Positions 1 through 5,502 are shown, counted from the stretch's first letter. The stretch: 9,337 bases of DNA from Oscillospiraceae bacterium (GCA_020024155.1 JAHHUE010000062.1:1-9337); one strand, 5' to 3'. Notes: generated from the sequence alone by a model not told the origin. Made by a program: numbers and translations.

Positions 1-77
1 AAATAATTATTAGTAAAATAGATTTATTATGAATAAAAATATATATTTTTATTTTTAAATGTTGAATTTTAAATATA

Positions 78-101
78 CTGTAAAGGTTTGTAACTTTACA
101 G
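78..101. repeat. 8-bp perfect inverted repeat overlapping a candidate promoter
   Basis: The arms CTGTAAAG (78-85) and CTTTACAG (94-101) are perfectly complementary around an 8-base spacer. The right arm overlaps the -35 position of a candidate promoter (TTGTAA 88-93, 18-bp gap, TATAAT 112-117). The element is followed by a T-rich run (104-110), so it could instead be a weak terminator of a gene to the left of the window. I do not recognise the motif as the box of a named regulator. Confidence 0.4.
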
Positions 102-158
102 CTTGTTTTTATATAATAGACATATAAACTTGACAAAATAAGCACAAAAGTATAAACT
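88..158 (+). promoter_or_regulatory. Candidate promoters of the AraC-family regulator gene
   Basis: Two sigma-A-like promoters can be read. The upstream one has TTGTAA (88-93), an 18-bp gap and a perfect TATAAT (112-117). The downstream one has a perfect TTGACA (130-135), followed by TATAAA (151-156, short 15-bp gap) or TAAACT (153-158, 17-bp gap). Transcription from the downstream promoter would start at about 163-166, inside the palindrome at 163-184. That position suits repression by a protein bound there. Which promoter is used cannot be told from sequence. Confidence 0.5.
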
Positions 159-162
159 TAAA

Positions 163-184
163 TTAGTTAGCACAAGCTAACTAA
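163..184. promoter_or_regulatory. Perfect palindrome, DtxR/IdeR-like operator candidate 1
   Basis: The arms TTAGTTAGC (163-171) and GCTAACTAA (176-184) are perfectly complementary around ACAA. The core GTTAGC-N4-GCTAAC recurs before the DUF2325 gene at 1279-1294. The arms resemble the DtxR/IdeR iron-repressor box, whose known half-site is close to TTAGGTTAG. The site covers the expected start point of the TTGACA promoter and lies 27 bp before the regulator's start codon, a natural place for a repressor. Assignment to a metal repressor is inference from sequence likeness. Confidence 0.6.
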
Positions 185-211
185 AAGTCTAATATTCTTT
201 TAGGAGATATT

Positions 212-1165
212 ATGAAAACAGAACAATTAAACAATTTATCTAATGAATATAATGAAAATGGATGCTACTATCTTGTGGAATCTGATGGTGATGTAATGAT
301 GCGATACCATGAAGTCTTTGATGGAATAACATTGGTTTATGAAGATATTCATGCAGAAAATTGTATTTATAGAAAAATAAACAATGACAATACTTTTGAA
401 ATTCGACATTGCAGGGAAGGGCGATTTGAAGGAAATACAACAAGTGGTTTTTTCTACATGGGACCAGGAGATTTATCAATTTACAAATCTCAAAATGAAA
501 TAGATGAGTATAATTTTCCACTTCACCATTATCATGGTATTACTATAATTATAGATATAGAGAAAGCACCACAGTGTTTCTCATGCTTTTTGAAAGATGT
601 TAATGTTAAACCTGAAAATCTTATGAATAAATTTTGCAAAACCACAGAAGCATTTGTTGCAAGGTCTATGCCATCTATTGCTCATATTTTTGATGAACTA
701 TATTCTATACCAAAATGTATTTTAGAGGGTTATCTAAAAGTTAAGGTTTTGGAACTAATGTTATTTTTATCAAGTATAGATACTAAAACTGATGAAATAG
801 TTGAAAGAAGTTTTTCACACAATCAAAAGATTCTTGCTCAAAATATATCATCATATTTATTAGACCACATAGATTGTAAAATTACATTAGAACAATTAAC
901 AGACATATTTCATGTTTCAGGTACTCAGATAAAATCAAGTATAAAAGCTGTATATGGTGTTTCTTTACATAATATGATAAGAATTCAAAAAATGCAGTCA
1001 GCTGCAAGATTGTTGCAGGAAACAGATTTAACTATATTAGAAATTGCAGGCAGACATGGCTATGATAATGCAAGTAAGTTTGCCAGTGTGTTTAAATCAT
1101 ATATGGGACTAACTCCTAAAGAATATAGAAATAAACCAACTAAAATAGAAAATGTATATACTTAA
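212..1165 (+). CDS. AraC-family transcriptional regulator
   Basis: This is a DNA-binding activator of 317 residues. Residues from about 211 to 308 form an AraC-type double helix-turn-helix domain. The first helix pair lies around ITLEQLTDIFHVSG. The second carries the family signature with TILEIAGRHGYDNASKF and ends in GLTPKEYR. The N-terminal 200 residues form a sensor or dimerisation domain of the type seen in clostridial AraC proteins; its ligand cannot be read from sequence. The start is supported by TAGGAG (201-206). The gene is followed at once by a 21-bp tandem repeat next to the flavodoxin operon promoter, so its likely target is that operon. A palindrome before its own gene suggests control by a metal-type repressor. 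The layout recalls iron-controlled AraC activators such as PchR and YbtA, but that comparison rests on context and is not proof of function. Confidence 0.9.
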   Translation: MKTEQLNNLSNEYNENGCYYLVESDGDVMMRYHEVFDGITLVYEDIHAENCIYRKINNDNTFEIRHCREGRFEGNTTSGFFYMGPGDLSIYKSQNEIDEYNFPLHHYHGITIIIDIEKAPQCFSCFLKDVNVKPENLMNKFCKTTEAFVARSMPSIAHIFDELYSIPKCILEGYLKVKVLELMLFLSSIDTKTDEIVERSFSHNQKILAQNISSYLLDHIDCKITLEQLTDIFHVSGTQIKSSIKAVYGVSLHNMIRIQKMQSAARLLQETDLTILEIAGRHGYDNASKFASVFKSYMGLTPKEYRNKPTKIENVYT

Positions 1166-1175
1166 AAATTTAATT

Positions 1176-1217
1176 GTCTAAATGGAGCATAAAACAGTCT
1201 ACTTGGAGCAGAACAAA
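1176..1217 (+). promoter_or_regulatory. Two abutting 21-bp direct repeats, probable AraC-family activator site
   Basis: Two 21-base units (1176-1196 and 1197-1217) stand head to tail and agree at 16 of 21 positions. Both begin GTCTA and contain TGGAGCA at the same offset (1183-1189 and 1204-1210). AraC-family activators are known to bind direct half-sites placed two helical turns (21 bp) apart, with the near half-site touching the -35 region. Here the second unit reaches the -35 position of the TATACT element at 1237-1242, which has no -35 box of its own. The AraC-family gene ends only 10 bp upstream. Confidence 0.65.
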
Positions 1218-1233
1218 TTTAAAAAAATGTGTA

Positions 1234-1242
1234 TGATATACT
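1234..1242 (+). promoter_or_regulatory. Extended -10 promoter element for the DUF2325-DUF3793-flavodoxin operon
   Basis: TG (1234-1235), one base, then TATACT (1237-1242) makes an extended -10 element. The base run 17 bp upstream (CAAATT) is not a usable -35 box, which fits an activator-dependent promoter. Transcription would start near 1249, leaving a leader of about 68 nt that contains the palindrome at 1279-1294. Confidence 0.5.
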
Positions 1243-1278
1243 CATCTCCAAAGGAAAGGAGAAAATTTTAAACCAAAA

Positions 1279-1294
1279 GTTAGCAACTGCTAAC
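1279..1294. promoter_or_regulatory. GTTAGC-N4-GCTAAC palindrome, DtxR/IdeR-like operator candidate 2
   Basis: The arms GTTAGC (1279-1284) and GCTAAC (1289-1294) enclose AACT. The 12 arm bases and the spacer length are identical to the core of the palindrome at 163-184, but the outer three bases of each arm are not conserved. It lies about 30 bp downstream of the predicted transcription start and just before the AGGAGG ribosome binding site of the DUF2325 gene. A bound repressor there could act as a roadblock. Confidence 0.55.
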
Positions 1295-1316
1295 CAAAGG
1301 AGGCTAGGAATTTTAT

Positions 1317-1592
1317 ATGAGTGTTGTAATAGTTGGCGGAAACGAAAGAATGATTCGCAGATATAAAGATTTATGCAAAGAATATAATTGCACAGCAAAA
1401 GTATTTATAGAAATGAATAGTTCGCTTAAAGATATCGGTAATCCTGATTTGTTAGTTCTGTTCACTAATACAATATCACATAAAATGGTCAACTGTGCGC
1501 TTAATGGTGTTAAAGGACAAAATGTAAGTGTTGAGCGTTGCCATACAAGTTCTATATCTGCATTAAGAAATATCTTAATACAACATGTTTAA
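1317..1592 (+). CDS. DUF2325 family protein
   Basis: This is a 91-residue soluble protein of unknown function matching the DUF2325 pattern. It has an N-terminal beta strand with MSVVIVGGNERM (Gly7-Gly8), a middle strand with DLLVLFTNTISH (Asp44, His55), and a C-terminal part with one arginine and a serine-rich turn before the last helix. The family looks like a small Rossmann-like domain; I know of no established reaction. An AGGAGG sequence at 1298-1303 supports the start, although its 13-base spacing is longer than usual. It is the first gene of a tight operon with the DUF3793 and flavodoxin genes (gaps of 14 and 30 bases), which suggests a role in iron or redox stress by association only. 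Confidence 0.8.
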   Translation: MSVVIVGGNERMIRRYKDLCKEYNCTAKVFIEMNSSLKDIGNPDLLVLFTNTISHKMVNCALNGVKGQNVSVERCHTSSISALRNILIQHV

Positions 1593-1606
1593 AAGGAGAA
1601 TGGCTT

Positions 1607-2158
1607 ATGTCTGATGAAATGTTTGTCTGTCATTGTTCACCGACATTGGCAGGAATAAAAGTTGGAAATATGTTTTCTTGTTCATATAACTCAACAAAAG
1701 AATTGATGAGTTATATTAGAAAATTAAATGGCGTATTAGTTAATAAAGGACTTAGAGTAATTCCACTTAAATATGGAAATGGCAGAGCATTGATTTATGC
1801 TTTTAGATTAAAAGCTCTTGATAATGTTTTGAAAAATCCTGTTGCAGTATCTATACTTAAAAAATATGGATACACAGATATAAATGTAAAATCTTGTGTT
1901 TCTCATCTCTTAAAAAGATTTCATTCTTATGATGAATTTCCACATGAAGTTGGTTTGTTTTTAGGTTATCCACCTGAAGATGTTTGTGGATTTATTGAAA
2001 ACAGAGCAGAAGGTTACAAGATTGTTGGTAACTGGAAAGTTTATGGAGACGAAAAGGCTGCTGAAAAAACTTTTAACAGATATAAGAGATGTACAGCTAG
2101 TTATTGTAGTCAATTAAAAAAAGGTTGTAGTATTGAACAGCTTACAGTTGCTGGTTAA
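1607..2158 (+). CDS. DUF3793 family protein
   Basis: This 183-residue protein has unknown function. The DUF3793 hallmarks are visible: an N-terminal CSPTLAGIKVGNMFS stretch (residues 10-24), a central FPHEVGLFLGYPPEDVCGF block (111-129), then NWKVYGDE and a C-terminal segment with YKRCTASYC. Conserved cysteines (Cys8, Cys10 and others) hint at metal or redox chemistry, but no cofactor is proven. The start at 1607 is chosen because AAAAGGAG (1591-1598) stands 8 bases before it; an in-frame ATG at 1538 would run back into the DUF2325 gene and has no such site. Members often occur near flavodoxin and ferrous-iron uptake genes in anaerobic Bacillota (recalled, not checked), which fits the flavodoxin gene next door. 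Confidence 0.85.
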   Translation: MSDEMFVCHCSPTLAGIKVGNMFSCSYNSTKELMSYIRKLNGVLVNKGLRVIPLKYGNGRALIYAFRLKALDNVLKNPVAVSILKKYGYTDINVKSCVSHLLKRFHSYDEFPHEVGLFLGYPPEDVCGFIENRAEGYKIVGNWKVYGDEKAAEKTFNRYKRCTASYCSQLKKGCSIEQLTVAG

Positions 2159-2188
2159 TATAATTGAAAAAGAAAGGTAATAAAAATA

Positions 2189-2611
2189 ATGAGTAAAGTT
2201 GCAATTGTTTATTGGAGTGGTACAGGAAACACAGAAGCTATGGCTGCTGCTGTGGCAGAAGGAGCAAAAGGTAAAGGTGCAGAAGTTTCTGTATTGAACT
2301 GTACTGAATTTACAGCTGATATGGTAGATATGTATGATACTATCGCTTTTGGTTGTCCTTCTATGGGTAGTGAAGTTTTAGAAGAAAGCGAATTTGAACC
2401 AATGTTCACATCTTGTGTTCCAAAATTGAGCGGCAAGAAAATTGGTTTGTTCGGTTCTTATGGCTGGGGCGACGGCGAATGGATGAGAACATGGGAAGAA
2501 GATTGTATCAGCGCAGGTGCTGTTCTTGCTTCTGAATGTGTTATTTGCAATGAAGCACCAGACTCTGAAGCTGAAGAAAATTGTAAGAAATTAGGCGAAA
2601 GCTTAGCTTAA
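2189..2611 (+). CDS. Short-chain flavodoxin
   Basis: This is a 140-residue FMN electron carrier of the cytoplasm that can replace ferredoxin when iron is scarce. The phosphate-binding loop SGTGNTE is at residues 10-16. The isoalloxazine loops are GCPSMGSEVLEE (55-66) and FGSYGWGDGEWM (88-99), with Trp93 placed to stack on the flavin. The length and nearly every loop resemble Megasphaera elsdenii flavodoxin. The ribosome binding site is a modest AGAAAGG (2171-2177). It is the last gene of the DUF2325-DUF3793 operon, and a terminator follows 52 bases later. Flavodoxins are classic iron-limitation genes, in keeping with the DtxR-like palindromes upstream. Confidence 0.96.
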   Translation: MSKVAIVYWSGTGNTEAMAAAVAEGAKGKGAEVSVLNCTEFTADMVDMYDTIAFGCPSMGSEVLEESEFEPMFTSCVPKLSGKKIGLFGSYGWGDGEWMRTWEEDCISAGAVLASECVICNEAPDSEAEENCKKLGESLA

Positions 2612-2663
2612 ATTTAAAAGTTTACATCATAACATATCCTAATATATATAATAAATCTCCCAA

Positions 2664-2695
2664 AAAAATGAGAGCCTGTAAGGGCTCTCATTTTT
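2664..2695. terminator. Bidirectional rho-independent terminator between convergent operons
   Basis: A 9-bp stem ATGAGAGCC (2668-2676) pairs with GGCTCTCAT (2683-2691) around a 6-base loop. Runs of A on the left (2662-2668) and T on the right (2691-2695) make it work on both strands. It ends the flavodoxin operon reading right and the kinase gene reading left. Confidence 0.93.
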
Positions 2696-2719
2696 ATTGT
2701 AATATTATTTAAAATAGGC

Positions 2720-3403
2720 TTATATAATAGTAAATAGTTTATCTATAACATCATCACTTATTTTTATTTTACGGCGATTACATATAATTTCAAGTTGATT
2801 ATGTAATTCATTTTTTAAAATATTTTTATCTAAATTTAAAATATTTGTACACTGCTGGCATATATATGATGCTATTTCATATTTACTTTTAGTGAACATA
2901 GGGGAATAGGTTAGAGTTAGTAAACATAAATATGCAATGTCTTGCTCTGTAATTCCTTCTTTAACAGACTCAAAATCTACACCATATATTTTTTCATCAT
3001 AATAAATAAAGTTTCTTAAATGACAATCACCTAGAATCATATTTTTATTATAATGTTTATTTAAAATAGAATAGCATTGTTTTAACCAGATAAACAATTT
3101 ATCAAATACACTGAAAATATCAATAGTATAATTACCATTTTCGTACATTTCTAGAAGGTCAATTAAAATTGTTCCGTCAATGTGTTCGTAAAAAATATCT
3201 GTATTTTGTATTTTAAGTATTTTGGGCACATAAATATAGTTAGAAGTAAGCACATTGCATACTTCTAACTCTTTAAAAAAACATTCGTTATTATTGAATT
3301 GTTTCAGTACAACTTTACTAGTTGTATTGTCTGAATTAAGTAAATCAATTAAATTTACAGAATTTCGTTTTGATGTAAAATTTTTAATATAACTGTATTC
3401 CAT
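2720..3403 (-). CDS. Protein-kinase-like-fold kinase (APH/RIO-like), substrate unknown
   Basis: This 227-residue protein has the core motifs of the protein-kinase-like superfamily. There is a strand with VVLKQF (Lys34, candidate ATP-binding lysine), a following glutamate (Glu45), a hinge-like YEHIDG (72-77), a catalytic loop LGDCHLRNF (Asp126, Asn131) and a metal-binding GVDFES (Asp143). It most resembles short aminoglycoside-phosphotransferase-like, RIO or LPS-type kinases. The start at 3403 is one base after the stop of the MobB-like gene, indicating translational coupling, because the upstream ribosome binding site is poor. An in-frame GTG at 3463 would overlap the previous gene by 59 bases. 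The gene is richer in A/T and in Asn, Ile and Lys than its neighbours. Its place behind a Moco/Tuco-type riboswitch suggests a link to the cofactor pathway, but no substrate can be named. Confidence 0.75.
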   Translation of the reverse strand: MEYSYIKNFTSKRNSVNLIDLLNSDNTTSKVVLKQFNNNECFFKELEVCNVLTSNYIYVPKILKIQNTDIFYEHIDGTILIDLLEMYENGNYTIDIFSVFDKLFIWLKQCYSILNKHYNKNMILGDCHLRNFIYYDEKIYGVDFESVKEGITEQDIAYLCLLTLTYSPMFTKSKYEIASYICQQCTNILNLDKNILKNELHNQLEIICNRRKIKISDDVIDKLFTII

Positions 3404-3404
3404 A

Positions 3405-4250
3405 TTATTTAATATTTTCTGCTGAAATTTGTATTTTTGAATTTGCAGGTGCAATACCAGCACTTCTTAAAGCTTTTTGCACAGCTTTTTCCAATAACTG
3501 AGCCTCTGCAATATCCAAATCTATTAACTTGCCATCTAATGTTAAGTTTAAAGTTGGTTTTTTTCTAAGACATTGGTCAATACTAGCTTCACCCTTTAAA
3601 ATCTTAGAAGAAAGTTCACGACAAGACATTCCACACAAATCACAGCCTAAATCATCTGCAAATGGAAGTTGAGGAAATACATATTTTTCAACCATGTCAG
3701 CCAATACTTTTATATTTTCAATTGCATTGACAATAGGTAAATTATCTATGGAACTTTGAGTATTTGCAATTTGTCCAGAAACAACAAAAGTTAAATCGTT
3801 TATTCTTGATAATGCGTCTGATTCTTCTTTGGCTGTAACAATTCTTGGAACAGAACTATAATAATCTCCTTCTAAAATGAGGTAATCATAATCATATAAG
3901 GACACAAGTTCTCTATATGTAAGTTCCTTAGAAAACATAACAGCTGTTTCATTTTCTGCCCAAGTTGTAACTTGTTGAGAGCCGGCGAGTCTATGACGAT
4001 GAGAATTAGTTCCTTTTGTATCAATTGTAAACTTATGGTCACCAGAAGCTCCTCTGGAACAATGACAAATACCATTTTGGAAAAGCTTGCATCGACTACC
4101 ACAACTTATAGATTTAACAGTACCAACACTATATCCACGACTGGATAATTCTTTAATTAGTCCCTCAACAACAGTTGTTTTTCCAGATCTACTTATACCC
4201 ACAACTGTCAAGATACGCATATCGGATGTGGTATATTTATTTCTAGCCAA
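3405..4250 (-). CDS. mobB: MobB-like P-loop protein with C-terminal Fe-S-type motif
   Basis: This 281-residue protein is related to MobB, the GTP-binding factor of molybdopterin dinucleotide synthesis. It shows Walker A in GISRSGKTT (18-26), the MobB-type histidine/arginine motif FTIDTKGTNSHRHRLAG (74-90) and DYLILEGD (122-129). Two additions stand out. A cysteine-rich insert (Cys50, 54, 62, 64) lies just before the histidine motif. A C-terminal CDLCGMSC...GEASIDQC motif (Cys203, 206, 210, 227) resembles the Fe-S domain of RnfB-type proteins. Classical MobB is about 170 residues and lacks both. The TTG start is chosen because AGAAGGAG stands 7 bases upstream; the next in-frame ATG is codon 11. 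The gene follows a Moco/Tuco-type riboswitch and is divergent from an AOR-family gene. A role in delivering or modifying tungsten or molybdenum pterin is inferred. Confidence 0.85.
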   Translation of the reverse strand: MARNKYTTSDMRILTVVGISRSGKTTVVEGLIKELSSRGYSVGTVKSISCGSRCKLFQNGICHCSRGASGDHKFTIDTKGTNSHRHRLAGSQQVTTWAENETAVMFSKELTYRELVSLYDYDYLILEGDYYSSVPRIVTAKEESDALSRINDLTFVVSGQIANTQSSIDNLPIVNAIENIKVLADMVEKYVFPQLPFADDLGCDLCGMSCRELSSKILKGEASIDQCLRKKPTLNLTLDGKLIDLDIAEAQLLEKAVQKALRSAGIAPANSKIQISAENIK

Positions 4251-4460
4251 TTTTATTCTCCTTCTTTTGCAATCAGTTTAGTGTCAATAAATTTGTATTA
4301 TACATAACCAATATTATAAATAGATATTCCATTGCTTAAAAGAGTAGAGAAACTTTCAGGTATTTCAATACATAGTGACTTGATGATGACGTAAATATGG
4401 TTAAAGGAGAACATATTTGAATGTCACTTTTCAGCAAATTATCCAATTAAAACTGCAATA

Positions 4461-4500
4461 TAAAACAAAAAAGCAATCCCTCATTGAAAAAAGAGATTGC
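4461..4500 (-). terminator. Riboswitch-associated leader terminator
   Basis: Read leftward, GCAATCTC (4500-4493) pairs with GGGATTGC (4480-4473), giving 8 bp with one G-U pair around a 12-base loop. It runs straight into a TTTTTTG-TTTT tract (4472-4461). It lies 14 bases after the closing strand of the riboswitch and 210 bases before the MobB-like start codon. It is therefore a leader terminator, not the end of a gene, and the likely output device of the riboswitch. Confidence 0.85.
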
Positions 4501-4660
4501 AGCAACAACAAACACTCCACCTAAGGCTGTTTGTTAAACGCTGTCACCTTTTCAAAAGAAGGCAAGACGATTTCTCATCAAACCCTGGCTTTGCTCCATA
4601 GATAAATAGTCCTATAAATAATCTTTAAAATCCTTAGGATATCAAAGCTCGGAGACAATA
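4501..4660 (-). promoter_or_regulatory. Moco/Tuco-type riboswitch
   Basis: Read leftward, the leader carries the conserved blocks that I recall from the MOCO RNA motif: CTCCGAGC (4654-4647), then GGAGCAAAGCCAGGG, and a closing GCCTTAGGTGGAG (4527-4515). CTCC and GGAG close the basal stem. The known class binds molybdenum cofactor, and a variant lacking stem P3 is thought to bind tungsten cofactor. I cannot decide P3 with certainty: only a short weak pairing is seen between CAGGG and the next GCC. The predicted transcript starts near 4673, just before the motif, and a terminator follows. The likely effect is premature termination that depends on the level of finished cofactor, controlling the MobB-like and kinase genes. 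Confidence 0.85.
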
Positions 4661-4679
4661 TTAAATTTTCTCATAGATA

Positions 4680-4708
4680 AGTATAAACGGATGAATATAA
4701 ATTGTCAA
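4680..4708 (-). promoter_or_regulatory. Leftward promoter of the riboswitch-mobB-kinase transcript
   Basis: Read leftward, a perfect TTGACA (4708-4703), a 17-bp gap and TATACT (4685-4680) make a near-consensus sigma-A promoter. Transcription would start near 4673, about a dozen bases before the first conserved riboswitch block. Confidence 0.85.
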
Positions 4709-4744
4709 TAGATAAAAAGATTTTGAAAACAAAATGTGAATTGT

Positions 4745-4773
4745 TTGACAAATTGATGGATGTAGAGTAGAAT
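4745..4773 (+). promoter_or_regulatory. Rightward promoter of the Tat-ferredoxin/AOR operon
   Basis: A perfect TTGACA (4745-4750), a 17-bp gap and TAGAAT (4768-4773) form a near-consensus sigma-A promoter, giving a leader of roughly 44 nt. The -35 box is only 36 bp from the -35 box of the leftward promoter, so the two could be controlled jointly. The short leader leaves no room for a second riboswitch on this side. Confidence 0.8.
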
Positions 4774-4823
4774 ATTAAAGTACATAAATTTGTACTCAGA
4801 TTATATAAGAAGGAGGAGAACAT

Positions 4824-5471
4824 ATGTCTGAAGAAAAGAAAAAAGGAGTATTTGATAAAGAATATTCCAGACGCCAGTTCCTTAAAATTTCAGGTAAGGG
4901 ATTGGCAGGTGTTACAATGACAGCAACTATGCTTTCTTTGATAGGATGTAGCCAACAGGATATTGATGACGGTCTTGTTGATTCAGTTGCTTTGCCAAAG
5001 GGATTATTGGTTGCTAATCGTGCAAAATGTGTAGGTTGCCAACGCTGTGAAACAAACTGCACACTTGCAAATGACGGAAAGGTTATGCCATTTATTGCTC
5101 GCTTGAATTTACGCGATAATTTTTATTTTGGTGAACCAGGTGTTACAGAAGATTATAAACATGGTGATGGTATTTATGGTTTGTGGAACTTTGGTCCAAA
5201 AACATGTCGCCAATGTAAAGAACCTGCTTGTTTAAAAGCATGTCCTAAAGGTGCTATTATTGCAGACCCTAATACAGGGGCAAGAGTTGTTCAATCTGAT
5301 AAATGTATCGGTTGTGGTGCTTGCACTGCTGCATGTCCATGGCACATTCCAGTAGTAGACCCAGAAACTAAGAAATCCACAAAATGTATCACATGCGGTG
5401 CTTGTGTTCAGGGATGTCCAACAGGAGCTTTGTCTATAATTGACTGGAAAGATCTTGCTGAAGCACTTTAA
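4824..5471 (+). CDS. Tat-exported lipoprotein ferredoxin with four [4Fe-4S] motifs
   Basis: This 215-residue electron-transfer subunit is of the DmsB/NrfC/YdhY class. The N-terminus has a twin-arginine motif SRRQFLK (15-21), a hydrophobic segment and a lipobox LIGC (39-42), so the mature protein is probably exported folded and lipid-anchored at Cys42. Four cysteine groups follow: 69/72/75/79, 128/131/136/140, 161/164/167/171 and 188/191/194/198. That gives sixteen ligands for four cubane clusters, enough for an electron wire. The start is fixed by AGGAGGAG (4811-4818). The AOR-family gene follows after 31 bases and tat genes lie further along, so its natural partner is the AOR-like protein. 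The membrane electron acceptor or donor is not in the window. Confidence 0.93.
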   Translation: MSEEKKKGVFDKEYSRRQFLKISGKGLAGVTMTATMLSLIGCSQQDIDDGLVDSVALPKGLLVANRAKCVGCQRCETNCTLANDGKVMPFIARLNLRDNFYFGEPGVTEDYKHGDGIYGLWNFGPKTCRQCKEPACLKACPKGAIIADPNTGARVVQSDKCIGCGACTAACPWHIPVVDPETKKSTKCITCGACVQGCPTGALSIIDWKDLAEAL

Positions 5472-5502
5472 TTCAAATACAAAATAAAAGGAGGCTATAT
5501 AA

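Larger units (their letters stand above)
4251..4823. other. 573-bp divergent control region
   Basis: No convincing gene lies here. From right to left it holds the rightward AOR-operon promoter (4745-4773), a small palindrome (ATTTTG and CAAAAT, 4720-4735), the leftward promoter (4680-4708), the riboswitch (about 4501-4660), its terminator (4461-4500) and a further 210 bases of leader. The last part contains a nested inverted repeat (4374-4379 with 4423-4428, and 4393-4399 with 4412-4418). It also has a leftward TATAAT (4297-4302) without a good -35 box, possibly a weak second promoter that bypasses the riboswitch. Confidence 0.8.

Noticed and set aside
36..51. A/T palindrome in the first 60 bases
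   Set aside because: It consists only of A and T in a very A/T-rich stretch, so chance symmetry is expected.
1538..1606. Longer N-terminus for the DUF3793 protein starting at 1538
   Set aside because: It overlaps the DUF2325 gene and has no ribosome binding site. The start at 1607 has AAAAGGAG at proper spacing, and its product begins close to the family's CSPTLAG block.
3404..3463. GTG start at 3463 for the kinase gene
   Set aside because: The extra 20 residues overlap the end of the MobB-like gene in another frame and add nothing kinase-like. The ATG at 3403 directly follows the stop codon.
3872..4281. Open frames at 3872-4102 (minus) and 4087-4281 (plus) within the MobB-like gene
   Set aside because: Both are out-of-frame or antisense readings of a gene whose Walker A and MobB motifs are intact.
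4417..4524. Small plus-strand frame from TTG 4417 (35 codons) with AAAGGAG upstream
   Set aside because: It runs antisense through the riboswitch terminator and basal stem, has Lys/Gln-rich low-complexity content and no recognisable domain. The Shine-Dalgarno-like sequence lies inside an inverted repeat and is probably chance.
4401..4825. Shared GGAGAACATAT at 4406-4416 and 4815-4825, considered as a duplicated gene start
   Set aside because: The likeness covers only the ribosome-binding region and does not extend into coding sequence, so it is most simply chance.
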